From NCBI GenBank assembly GCA_002887195.1, contig PJAB01000853.1, forward strand, positions 1-19,787: a DNA stretch of 19,787 bases, in the 5' to 3' direction. Shown in pieces: positions 7,660-15,331 of this stretch (within the stretch, counting starts at the first letter, position 1; each line of letters begins with the position of its first letter). Below the pieces are notes generated by a model, which saw nothing but the letters and a program-made list of their open reading frames with translations, ran no database searches and was not told the DNA's origin. The DNA is from Chrysochromulina parva. Taxonomy: Eukaryota > Haptophyta > Prymnesiales > Chrysochromulinaceae. The translations under genes were made by a program, and so were the position numbers.

Positions 7660-8544
7660 ATGTCGGAGGAACTCGGGCCTTCACGTGGGGAAGCTCGGGC
7701 CTTCACCGCGGCGCTCCTGCCACCGCCTGCCGCCGCGTCCTCGCAAAACGCCGAGAGCTCCTCCGCAACGCCAAAGCCCAACCCGAAGCGCCTGCCGGGT
7801 GGTGGCTCAAACCTGGCCACAGGCGATAAACCTGGTGATCCTTTTGCGTGCCTGATCGTCCTGGCCATCGATGGGCTGCTTGCGAAGAAGCTGTATCGCG
7901 CGCCCGAGACAATGCCACCGGCGGTGGATGCGGCGCTTTCTGCTTGCGTGAGCATCGTCAAATCGAGCAGTCGCTGTGTTGTCGTCATATCCGGTGGCTC
8001 CGTCATGCCGCAGTCGTGCATGCAAGCGTTTGTGGAGCGCATGCCGGGTGGGCTGGACTCGTTTGGGCGCGGCCGCCAGATCGAGGTGCTCGTCAAGGAA
8101 ACCGCGGCCGAGTACGGCAATCTGTGGGAGAGCGCCCTGCTCGTTAAGATGGTTGCTAAGCGCCAAGCGTCCCTCATACGCTTCGGCTCGGTTCTGGTGG
8201 TGACGGCCTGCGCGATGGCGGCCGTGACACGGCGCGTGTACCACAAGTGCTTCGAAGACTGGCGTGTCCTCGAGAGCGGTGGGCTTGGGCGAGGCGGTCG
8301 GAAACTGCCCTTGGGCGTGCGCGTGGAGGCCATCGATGTGGATCCCATCGACGAGGCTTCCTTTGTTGCCAAAGCAGCCAGCAGCAATGATGCCTGGTTC
8401 GACAATGGCAAGCTCACGTACGCTCACCACCCGTCCTTCCCAAAGTCGGTGGTGATGCGGCATCCCGACTTAGCGGATAATGACGAGGATGATGCATCAC
8501 CTACAGCAGCAGGGACAAGCAATAAGAAGGCAAGGCACAAGTAA
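7660..8544 (+). CDS. DUF218/YdcF-like protein
   Basis: The product is 294 residues. The central part (about 62-200) follows the DUF218 (YdcF/SanA-like) pattern: a first strand ACLIVLAIDG, then CVVVISGG (106-113), IEVLVKETAAEYGNLWESALLV (141-162, matching the usual E-x-x-A-x-x-T-x-E-N-A), then SVLVVTACAMAAVTRRVYHKCF (177-198, matching the 'VTs-x-x-H-x-x-Ra' motif). This is a pattern match and key residues are partly replaced. Bacterial relatives act in envelope metabolism; the eukaryotic role is not known. The N-terminal 60 residues are low-complexity Ala/Pro/Ser, and the C-terminus is acidic then basic (KKARHK), possibly a nuclear signal. Start is ATG at 7660, stop TAA. A helix-rich alternative fold cannot be excluded. 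Confidence 0.75.
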   Translation: MSEELGPSRGEARAFTAALLPPPAAASSQNAESSSATPKPNPKRLPGGGSNLATGDKPGDPFACLIVLAIDGLLAKKLYRAPETMPPAVDAALSACVSIVKSSSRCVVVISGGSVMPQSCMQAFVERMPGGLDSFGRGRQIEVLVKETAAEYGNLWESALLVKMVAKRQASLIRFGSVLVVTACAMAAVTRRVYHKCFEDWRVLESGGLGRGGRKLPLGVRVEAIDVDPIDEASFVAKAASSNDAWFDNGKLTYAHHPSFPKSVVMRHPDLADNDEDDASPTAAGTSNKKARHK

Positions 8545-8736
8545 AGCATTAAAGTAAAAAAGCGCGCGGAACCGCGGAAGAGACGGAGCTACGCTTGAGC
8601 TATAGCGGCAGCCTATACACTCTATTCTTGTCGTTCTGTTCAAGTTTCAACATATTCACACACGTCTCGCGCGTATCCACCACACCTCAATTCCAATTCC
8701 ACTTCGTTTCTCACACACTCCGTCAGGGTGCAACTC

Positions 8737-9657
8737 TCAGCCCTCTAGCGAGTAGCTCACGCGCGTCACCTTACCTTTGGCGACCACCTTCTCGACGGTC
8801 ACCTTGCCTAGCTCTGAGGTGTCGCGAATGTGCGTGCCGCCGCACGGGCAGTCCATGCCGCCCACGGACACGATGCGCACACCGTTCACGATCTGCACGA
8901 TGGTGGGCACCGCCTTGGCGATCAGCTCGTTCATTGCCTCCTGCAGGCGAGGAATGAGCGCATCGCACTCCGCCTTCTCGAGCTTGCCATCGTACTCGAC
9001 GTACGCGCCGGGCGTGAAGTGGTAGCCCTTGGCTGGCTTGAGACCGACGCCGCACTGGGTCATGGCCACGTCGATGAGATGGCCCGCGCTGTGCACGCAA
9101 GAATTCTTGAGACGCGACGCTTTGTCGACAACGAGCTTCACCGTGCTGCCCAGGCTAAAGGCCGGCGCCGATGCGCCCTGGTGAGACACAACGCCCGCCG
9201 GGTCTTTTTTGCACCCGGTCACGGCAAAGGGCTCGCCACCGTCCACGCTCGTGATGGTGCCCACGTCCCCTGGCTGGCCGCCACCCTGTGGATGAAAGCA
9301 AGTGGTGTCGAGCATGACCTCGTAGCCCTTACCCTCGTCAAGGGGCGTGATGCGGAGCACCGTTGCCGTTGCCGTGAACAAGTAGGTGTCGGTCATGTAT
9401 AAGGCCTCAGTTTTTGGCAAGACGGAGGCTGGCGGCGGCGGCGTGGGAGCTGGCACCACGACCTCAGGCTTGGCTGCAGTGGGCACCGGTTTTGCTACGG
9501 CAGGGGCGGTATCTAGGTTGGCGCGCGGTTTGGTTTTCTGCCCAGGCGAACAGATGCATCCGCATCTGGCGTCGGTAATCAACAAGTCGACAAGCGGGAG
9601 CACTCCGGCTGGCATTGGAAGGGAGCGCTCCGGAGGCCGATTGTTCTCCACAATCAT
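8737..9657 (-). CDS. AlaX-like alanyl-tRNA editing domain protein
   Basis: From ATG at 9655-9657 the product is 306 residues. Residues about 82-306 match free-standing editing domains related to the AlaRS/ThrRS second additional domain: KTEALYMTDTYLF, FHPQGGGQPGD (121-131), HSAGH (189-193) and CGGTH (272-276). The two His plus Cys/His form the zinc site, and all four ligands are present. By family knowledge such proteins remove Ser or Gly wrongly attached to tRNA-Ala. The GGGQ element is seen in the AlaX group with an N-terminal barrel. The start is uncertain: KTEALY before Met88 looks conserved, so translation probably begins upstream of 9396, at 9657 or 9723. Residues 45-80 are a Pro/Ala linker; the upstream part could include an intron. 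It lies 92 bases after the dehydrogenase stop codon, same strand. Confidence 0.83.
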   Translation of the reverse strand: MIVENNRPPERSLPMPAGVLPLVDLLITDARCGCICSPGQKTKPRANLDTAPAVAKPVPTAAKPEVVVPAPTPPPPASVLPKTEALYMTDTYLFTATATVLRITPLDEGKGYEVMLDTTCFHPQGGGQPGDVGTITSVDGGEPFAVTGCKKDPAGVVSHQGASAPAFSLGSTVKLVVDKASRLKNSCVHSAGHLIDVAMTQCGVGLKPAKGYHFTPGAYVEYDGKLEKAECDALIPRLQEAMNELIAKAVPTIVQIVNGVRIVSVGGMDCPCGGTHIRDTSELGKVTVEKVVAKGKVTRVSYSLEG

Positions 9658-9749
9658 GCGAGTGACGCGAGAAACTTCCAACTGTGAATTCCCCGGATGG
9701 GACCTAGACCATCTTGTACACATTTCGCCCCACGATACTTTCCGGCAGG

Positions 9750-12090
9750 TCACCAATTGGACACGCAGTAGTCCTTCCAGAACTTGCCTCGCACCAGAAA
9801 GCCGCGTGGGTCGCGCACGTGGCTGAAGATGGGATCTAGCACGCGGGCCGCGCCGTCGATGGCGTCGAGCGGCGGCCCAACGTGCGTCGCGTGCGTCGCG
9901 GCCACGGCGCCCACTCCGCCCGGCGCCATATCGGTCACCCACCCGGTGTCGACGGCGTTCACGAGCACCCTCTCCGAAAAGAAGCCTCCCGCGCTCGAGA
10001 GCGTCAGCATATTGAGCGCGGCCTTGCTCATGTTCGTGTGGGGGTGTCCGGACCCCTTTTTACCCACCGAAAACTTGCCCTCGAGAGCGGACACGTTGAT
10101 GATGTGTCCGTAGGGCGCGTCGGGATCGTCCTCGGGCGCCGCCAGCAGCGACCGGAGCGCGCCGCACAGCACAAACGGGGCGACGGTGTTGGCGCTGAGC
10201 GTGTGGAGCAGCTCGGAGGTTGAGACCTCGCCGATACGGCGCGACCACGAGTTCTGGTGTGAGCAGGCCGGGAGAGAAGGGGGCTTCACATAGATGGCGC
10301 GCCCATTCAGAGGCAATCAAGTGTGAATTCACACCAGAGGCAATCCAGTGGGAATCACCTGTGTAGAGAGGTCGAGGGGCTGCCACGTCTCATCGAGCTT
10401 GCCTTCGGGAAAGGCGGCTAGGTCCGCCGCGGACAAGCCTACCTCACTGCCATGTCCGCCACCGTCATCCGACTGCGCGGCAGCGGCTCCCAGCCCCTTG
10501 GCCATCACAATCGCACCGGCGACGGCGGGGGAGTGTACAAGGCAACCCCCCGCTGGCGCATCCGGTGCAAGGGCCTCCTGGTGTGCATTCACACTTGGTG
10601 TAAGAGCCTCCTCCAACCCATTCGCCGCGTGCGCTCGTCCCGCCGGAAGCAGGACGCCACATGCAGTGCCACCTGCAGTGTGAGGGTCGCCCTTGCCTGC
10701 GCCGCCGCCGCTGCTGCTGCCGACGTACGCCGCGGCAGCACTCTCGGCGGAGGGTAGGCCAGCACGGAGCGCCGTCCTGAGCAGATAGGCCTCCGAGTGG
10801 ACAAGCAGTGCGCGCCCCTCAGCTGGCAGCGCGGCGGCGGCGACGCTCTCGAGACGATCCATGCGCAGAAACCAGCCAGGCTCGCGTGTGAGGGTCTGTG
10901 CGGCGTTGTTGATCAGGATGTGCAGCCGCGAGAAGCGCTCACGCAGCGCCGCGGCAAAAGCCTCCACCTGCCGGACATCAGAGGCACTCAGGGGCACTCC
11001 GAGGCACTCCGAGGCACTCAGTGCCTCCACCTGTCGGACGTTGGCGAGCTCAAGTGGACCCACGACCTCAAGCCGTTCACACCACGTCCCAAAGTCAGGC
11101 TCACGGGCATAACGCTGTGCCGCGTCGGAGGGGAAGCGCGTCGTCGCGATCACATGCGCGCCCGCTCGGAGCAACTTGAGCACGATCTCGTACCTAATTA
11201 GGGATGGCAATCAATGGAGGTCATCAGTAAGGTCATCAGTGAGGTCATCAGTGAGGTCATCAGCTTGAGATCAGCTTGAGCACGATCTCATCTCGTACCT
11301 TTGAGCAGAGCTCATCAGAGGACGTCAGAGCTCGCAATCTGAGGCAATCAGGTCGGAGGACGATCGCGCACCCGATGCGCACACGGCCGCCTGTGACGAG
11401 TGCCACGTACCCCCCTAGGTTGGCCGACTGCAGCCTCTTTGCAAGGTTGAATTCGGCGCAGGTCGGGCATAGGCGATGGTAGAAGTCGTGCACGTCGGCG
11501 TATGAGCGCTTGCACACGCCGCACGCACGACGGAAGCTGCCCACAGGCAGACGCGCCGCGCTTGCGACAGCGCTGCCCACCTCACCCGCGTCGCTCACGG
11601 CTGCATCGATCGACGCGCGCGGAGGCAGTCGCGGTGGGCCCGAGGGCGGTGCCGCGACACTCGGCGGAGCCATGACGAGCTCACTGCACGGCTCCGATGG
11701 ATGCGGTGCAGAGGTGCCAGCATGGTCTGTGGATTGTTTGACGAGCTCCACAGCGGCCTCGTCATCGGCCTCGGCGGATGCGGCCTCGATGGCCTGCATG
11801 GTTGCCTGCCGCGCACGGTTGATGCCAGCGCTCTGCGCTTCTGCGCAGCGACGATCGTGCTCCGCATTTATCTGCTTCTGCAATTTTTCCAGGCGCTTCA
11901 GCAGCGTTCGGTGGCCTGCCTGCTCCCTTAGGAACTCTACCACGTCCTTCTCACCGTAGGCCTGCTTTATCGCCAGCCGTCCAAAGAGCGCGAGACCCAC
12001 CTCGCGTAGCTCGGCAGCTTCATCTGATGCAATGTCCGCGGGCGAGAGCTGCCGCAGCAGCAATGCGGCCTGCGCAATGATGTGAGCCAT
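9750..12090 (-). CDS. Short-chain dehydrogenase with zinc-knuckle N-terminus, four exons
   Basis: I join 12090-11372, 11193-11031, 10967-10359 and 10253-9750, giving 664 residues. Residues 1-175 are helical and charged (possible coiled coil 48-85) with a Pro-rich linker. Residues 190-211 carry C-x2-C-x14-C-x2-C, probably binding zinc. The Rossmann domain follows: VALVTGGRVRIG (229-240), TTRFP, LHILINNAAQT (309-319), NVSALEGKF (Ser552), PHTNMSKAALNM (Lys574) and DTGWVTD near the end. The usual catalytic Tyr four residues before Lys574 is Thr570, so activity is uncertain; I recall that related eukaryotic proteins also have HTNMAK here. Splices at G240 and Q497 rebuild the contiguous motifs RIG-YEIVLKLLRAG and DLSTQ-NSW. 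The third splice (63 bases) is inferred. An unusual run Ala/Gly-rich at about 345-470 is poorly conserved. Confidence 0.85.
10254..10358 (-). other. Intron 3 of the dehydrogenase gene (105 bases)
   Basis: On the minus strand it runs from ACACAG^GTGATT to TCACACCAG^AACTCG. It contains an in-frame stop, so removal is required; splicing gives DLSTQ-NSW in phase 0. It contains the palindrome GTGTGAATTCACAC (10321-10334) between 11-base direct repeats. Confidence 0.85.
10308..10350. repeat. Direct repeats flanking a 14-bp palindrome, within intron 3
   Basis: CAGAGGCAATC at 10308-10318 recurs at 10335-10345 (27-base period; the 16-base versions differ at one position). Between them lie AA and the perfect palindrome GTGTGAATTCACAC (10321-10334). 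Confidence 0.75.
10564..10611. repeat. Direct repeats flanking a related palindrome, within exon 3
   Basis: GGTGCAAGGGCCTCC (10564-10578) recurs as GGTGTAAGAGCCTCC (10597-10611), a 33-base period, flanking GTGTGCATTCACAC (10581-10594). Read on the minus strand the insert is AAGTGTGAATGCACAC, 15 of 16 identical to the plus-strand element in intron 3. It adds 11 codons in frame (EALTP...EALAP in the protein). Confidence 0.7.
10968..11030 (-). other. Probable 63-base intron 2 of the dehydrogenase gene
   Basis: On the minus strand the segment starts GTGGAGGCAC and ends TCCGGCAG. The flanks repeat: GTCCGACAG^GTGGAGGC at its start and GTCCGGCAG^GTGGAGGC at its end. Its length is a multiple of three and it has no stop, so it could also be coding. 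Removing it gives LANVRQVEAFAAALRERF, the arrangement expected of the family, so I favour an intron. Inside is a short repeat of GAGGCACTC (plus strand). Confidence 0.65.
11194..11371 (-). other. Intron 1 of the dehydrogenase gene (178 bases)
   Basis: On the minus strand it runs from CATCGG^GTGCGC to AATTAG^GTACGAG. Splicing rebuilds GGRVRIG-YEIVLKLLRAG, the nucleotide-binding loop and following helix. The intron carries a copy of the first bases of exon 2 and four 12-base tandem repeats. Confidence 0.85.
11219..11266. repeat. 12-bp tandem repeat, four copies, within intron 1
   Basis: The unit GGTCATCAGTGA starts at 11219, 11231, 11243 and 11255. The first copy has TAA and the last CTT in place of TGA. 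It is followed by a duplicated GATCAGCTTGAG-like stretch to 11280. Confidence 0.8.
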
Positions 12091-12162
12091 TTCAGAGGAT
12101 TCACGCGTGACGCCGCCCCTGCAAATTCCTCAAAGCGCTGTGTTGGTTGAATTTCAGAATCT

Positions 12163-13860
12163 TTAATCAGCGCCAAAAATCACACAGCAGGCGGCGAGCG
12201 CGAGGATCGGCACGCAGAAGAAAAGAACGCGCAGCACTTCAATGAGCTTGCGCGAATGCTGCGGGTAGTCGTCCGGGCAGTGACGAATTTCGAAATCGGT
12301 GAGCAAGCCGGCGACTGCATCCTCCTGCCTGACGTACCAGCTACGCGCCCATTTCTCGATGCCGTATGAGTTATTGGCGTCATAGCTCGCGACGAGATAA
12401 TAGATCGGCTCGGTGCCATACATCTCCGGGTCGAGGTTGGCGATGGGTAGCCTCGCATAGTAGCTGAGCAGCGGCTGGTTGAAGACCTCCGCGACGGTCG
12501 AGATGAAGGTGAAGGCGAGCGAATTCATCACCGCATCGAATCCAGAGGTGCAGGCGCACGTGATGCAGCATGAGACGGCCACGATGGACGAACCTAATCC
12601 AAATTGGATGAGTGGGATCGCAATGACCCACCATTTGCTGTCGCCCTTCTCGCCCTTGAGCGGCTTGAACCACGTGTTGAAGTCACGAAAGCGCAGCAGG
12701 CGCTCGACCGCCGCAAAGTCGACGAAGTAGACATGAACGACCACCCACACGCAGCACACCAGCTGCAGCAGGGTCAGCACGAGCGGCAAGCCTTGGCCCG
12801 GCTGTCGCCGCGCGAGGACGCCGAAGACGTTCTCGTAGAAGAAGGTCTCGCGCTCCAGCCTTCGAAATTCGACCGCACCCGCGGTGCTCGATCCATCCGT
12901 CGCTCTGGGGAGCGGCAGAGAGAAAGCCACGTCGAGACCGATGCAGACCTCGAGCGCTGCGCTGCTCAGGGTTGTGCCGGAGGAGAACGAGGGCGGCGTG
13001 CAGTCGCTGCCCTCCGATGCTTGACACTGATGAGCCAGGGTCGCGGCGGCGAAAGTCCCAGTGGGCGTAGCGGCGGCTGTAAGCCTGCTGCCGGCGAGCA
13101 CCTCGAGCCATTTGATGGCCACCGCGCTCGGTCGTAGGCAGTCGACAAACAGAGTCTCCGAATCGACGACAGGCGGGAAGAAGAAGACAAGCGAGGCGAG
13201 CGCAAAGGTTTGCGAGGCGACAATGAAGAGCACATAACCCCAGAGCAGAAGCATCTGTGGGTTTGTCCTCGGCGACAACGAGTACATGTCAACAGTCGCG
13301 TTGGATGCCAGAACAAACGCCGTCGCATACACATCGCGCGTGAGCTCTAGCTCCTCTGTTCCACGCGGTGGCAGGGGGTGCGGTTTGGCAGGGTCCATGT
13401 CTTCCGTGGTAGACTGCGACACCCCCACCTCAGCTTCTGGGCTTTCGCTTCCCGCCGTCATTGCGCGCGTGACGAAGGTGGGGCTCACCGGGACTGCTTG
13501 CTTAACCTCACCAATGCTGGAAGTTTCCATATTGAGGAAGCTAAGGAGGACTTTGGGCGGCGAGTCTCCCGCCAACGTGGCTACGTTTTGAAGGTATGCG
13601 TTCAGCTCGGCTGCCCGCTTAACTCGACTCTTCGTGCTTCGCAGCAACACACTCTTGGCGACCGGGAACACTTCCGGTAGGCCAAGCTGTAGCCTCCCGA
13701 CATCTATGAGGAATCGCAAATCCCGATGTAACGCGAGAAATGCCGAGAAACGCTGACGCGAGGTCACCTGGCCGCCATCGGGTGTCGTCGTGATGATCAA
13801 GAACTCGACGTGGCCACCGTCGGCTAGCGCATGGCCACACACCACGGGTCGAAGAGCCAT
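12163..13860 (-). CDS. PX-domain multi-pass membrane protein
   Basis: The product is 565 residues, apparently intronless. Residues 1-112 fit a phox-homology domain: RFSAFLALHRDL (37-48), LPEVFP-x-x-K (61-69) and RAAELNAYLQ (82-91). Such domains bind phosphoinositides on endosomal or other membranes; Arg37 would sit at the phosphate-binding position. A disordered linker (about 113-170) follows. Hydrophobic segments lie at about 203-231, 358-383, 409-438, 441-460 and 543-562, with a Ser/Thr/Cys-rich, probably lumenal loop (about 255-340) between the first two. I do not recognise the membrane part. The start is ATG at 13858-13860. Its stop is only 72 bases upstream of the dehydrogenase ATG on the same strand. 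It is divergent from the GST-like gene. Confidence 0.82.
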   Translation of the reverse strand: MALRPVVCGHALADGGHVEFLIITTTPDGGQVTSRQRFSAFLALHRDLRFLIDVGRLQLGLPEVFPVAKSVLLRSTKSRVKRAAELNAYLQNVATLAGDSPPKVLLSFLNMETSSIGEVKQAVPVSPTFVTRAMTAGSESPEAEVGVSQSTTEDMDPAKPHPLPPRGTEELELTRDVYATAFVLASNATVDMYSLSPRTNPQMLLLWGYVLFIVASQTFALASLVFFFPPVVDSETLFVDCLRPSAVAIKWLEVLAGSRLTAAATPTGTFAAATLAHQCQASEGSDCTPPSFSSGTTLSSAALEVCIGLDVAFSLPLPRATDGSSTAGAVEFRRLERETFFYENVFGVLARRQPGQGLPLVLTLLQLVCCVWVVVHVYFVDFAAVERLLRFRDFNTWFKPLKGEKGDSKWWVIAIPLIQFGLGSSIVAVSCCITCACTSGFDAVMNSLAFTFISTVAEVFNQPLLSYYARLPIANLDPEMYGTEPIYYLVASYDANNSYGIEKWARSWYVRQEDAVAGLLTDFEIRHCPDDYPQHSRKLIEVLRVLFFCVPILALAACCVIFGAD

Positions 13861-14035
13861 GATGTTTGATGACGTGAATAATCAGATAGATGTACCGGTT
13901 TGTTGTACACAGAAGCCGCCGGGCTGAGGTTTAGAGTTTCTGAACAGCTTCCTTCACTTCAGTTCTGTAGGTTCCAGTCAGTTCCGAGAAAGTTCCGAAG
14001 AGTCGACCTCGCCACAAACACACCTCCTCGCGGTC
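13861..14035. promoter_or_regulatory. Putative bidirectional promoter, PX protein / GST-like gene
   Basis: The 175-base gap between divergent starts contains three GTTCC pentamers at 13971, 13981 and 13992 just before the GST-like gene. No TATA element is evident. Function is inferred from layout. Confidence 0.4.
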
Positions 14036-14803
14036 ATGTTAGCGTCGCTGACAGCATTTCTATCATTCACTGCTCCTGCTACTTTCATCGCGTCACAAGC
14101 ACGCTCCACAGCACGGCTGGCATTTCCGCCGTCGATGGGCCTGCCTCGACTGCACGGGTCGCCGCAGTCTCGCTCCCCGCTGGTGAACTTCTTCTGCTAT
14201 GAGGCTGGCATTGATTTTGAGATGGCGCCGTCCCGGCCATCGCCACACCCTTTCGGGCAGGTACCATGCCTCACGGACGACGATGGCGTCGTCGTCTTCG
14301 AGTCTGGGGCGATTCTCCTCTACCTCATGGATACTTACGGCTTCAAGGGCGACAAACCGACTAAGGCCGAGAAGGCCGCAATGACCTCGTGGGTGCTTTG
14401 GGCGAACGCCTGTCTGGATGGGCTCTGCTTTGGCGCTATTCCGGGCGACCACCGCGTTCGCGGCACCTCCATGGAGCGTTCCGACCTCAAGGCGGTCGCG
14501 ACTCTCGAGACCATCCTTTCCAAATCTGAGTGGCTCGTTGGTGGTCGCTTCTCTGTCGCTGACGCGGCTGTGGCATCATACCTCAACTACGTGCCCGTCT
14601 TCTTTCCAAACGCAGACCTGAGCAAGACCCCCGCGATCGCGGCATACATGTTGCGCTGCGCGCAGCGACCGGCGTTTGCGCAGGCGTTTGGGGAGGATCA
14701 TGCAGAGCTCGTGCAATCGAAGGCCGAGGAATGGCTCGACGCGCCGGCGGCGGTCGGCGGTGGAGGTGGACCTGTAGATATGTTCAAGAAGATGTTCGGC
14801 TGA
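14036..14803 (+). CDS. GST-like protein, probably plastid-targeted
   Basis: The product is 255 residues. After a leader (1-45) the thioredoxin-fold half shows SRSPLVNFFCYEAGIDFEM (45-63), HPFGQVPCLTDDDGVVVFESGAILLYL (71-97; the VP pair and ES that contact glutathione in GSTs) and then the all-helical half with WLVGGRFSVADAAVASYLNY (166-184), including the S-x-x-D helix cap. It therefore probably conjugates or reduces substrates with glutathione. The N-terminal strand is shorter than usual and no catalytic Ser/Cys can be pointed to with confidence. The leader MLASLTAFLSFTAPATFIASQA followed by ARLAFPPS fits signal plus transit peptide of a complex plastid. Start is ATG at 14036, stop TGA. Confidence 0.87.
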   Translation: MLASLTAFLSFTAPATFIASQARSTARLAFPPSMGLPRLHGSPQSRSPLVNFFCYEAGIDFEMAPSRPSPHPFGQVPCLTDDDGVVVFESGAILLYLMDTYGFKGDKPTKAEKAAMTSWVLWANACLDGLCFGAIPGDHRVRGTSMERSDLKAVATLETILSKSEWLVGGRFSVADAAVASYLNYVPVFFPNADLSKTPAIAAYMLRCAQRPAFAQAFGEDHAELVQSKAEEWLDAPAAVGGGGGPVDMFKKMFG

Positions 14804-15331
14804 GCCGTGCGAGTTGTGCTGCCCACGAAGTGCGGTGGGGAAGCTGGGCCTGCATGTTGCGTAAGACGTGTACCATACGCGCACTCGGGGTGTCACGCGA
14901 GGATTCGCGTCACCGGTGCATTTCCGGGTCGGAGACGTGCGGTCGGGTGCGTGGGCCGGTCAGACTTTACAGCTCACACGACGACCTCAAAAGCAGCGCA
15001 GTAAACGTAGTAGTGCGAGTGTAGCGCCAAGGCGATGGTTCAGCTGGATAAATGTACTATTCGCGCGAATGATGCGCGAGCTTGAACGCGACCGTCGTGT
15101 AGCTCGTACGGTTCTCGTTCGCCGCCGAGCCGCGCGAGCGCCGTCCGAGCTCCAGGGCTCGTACGCATCTGCCGTGCCCATCAGCCATCTCCCCGGCCGT
15201 GTTACTCCTGTAACCGAACTGTGACAGCATCCAAAGCCAAACTAGGATGTGGGCGGCACGCAGCCTCTTTGCGGGCCATCCCGGCGCCTAAATTGTTCTA
15301 CCCGTGCGGCGCAACGCTATTACGTCCGGTC
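14804..15331. other. Convergent intergenic region
   Basis: This lies between the 3' ends of the GST-like and armadillo-like genes. I see no gene, repeat or AATAAA. Frames of 60-118 codons occur on both strands without recognisable domains. Confidence 0.4.

Noticed and set aside
7365..8417. 350-codon minus-strand frame spanning the TyrRS start and the DUF218-like gene
   Set aside because: It overlaps two better supported genes and crosses their shared promoter; no domain is visible.
10564..10611. The 33-base repeat insert in exon 3 as an intron
   Set aside because: The removable segment would be far too short for a spliceosomal intron and the reading frame is continuous through it, so I keep it as coding.
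11219..11266. Regular 12-base repeats as a possible CRISPR-like array
   Set aside because: Units are directly contiguous with no spacers and lie inside a spliceosomal intron of a eukaryotic gene; this is a simple tandem repeat.
13971..13999. GTTCC/GAA repeats as a heat-shock element before the GST-like gene
   Set aside because: Only one correctly spaced GAA-nn-TTC core is present; the other units are out of register.
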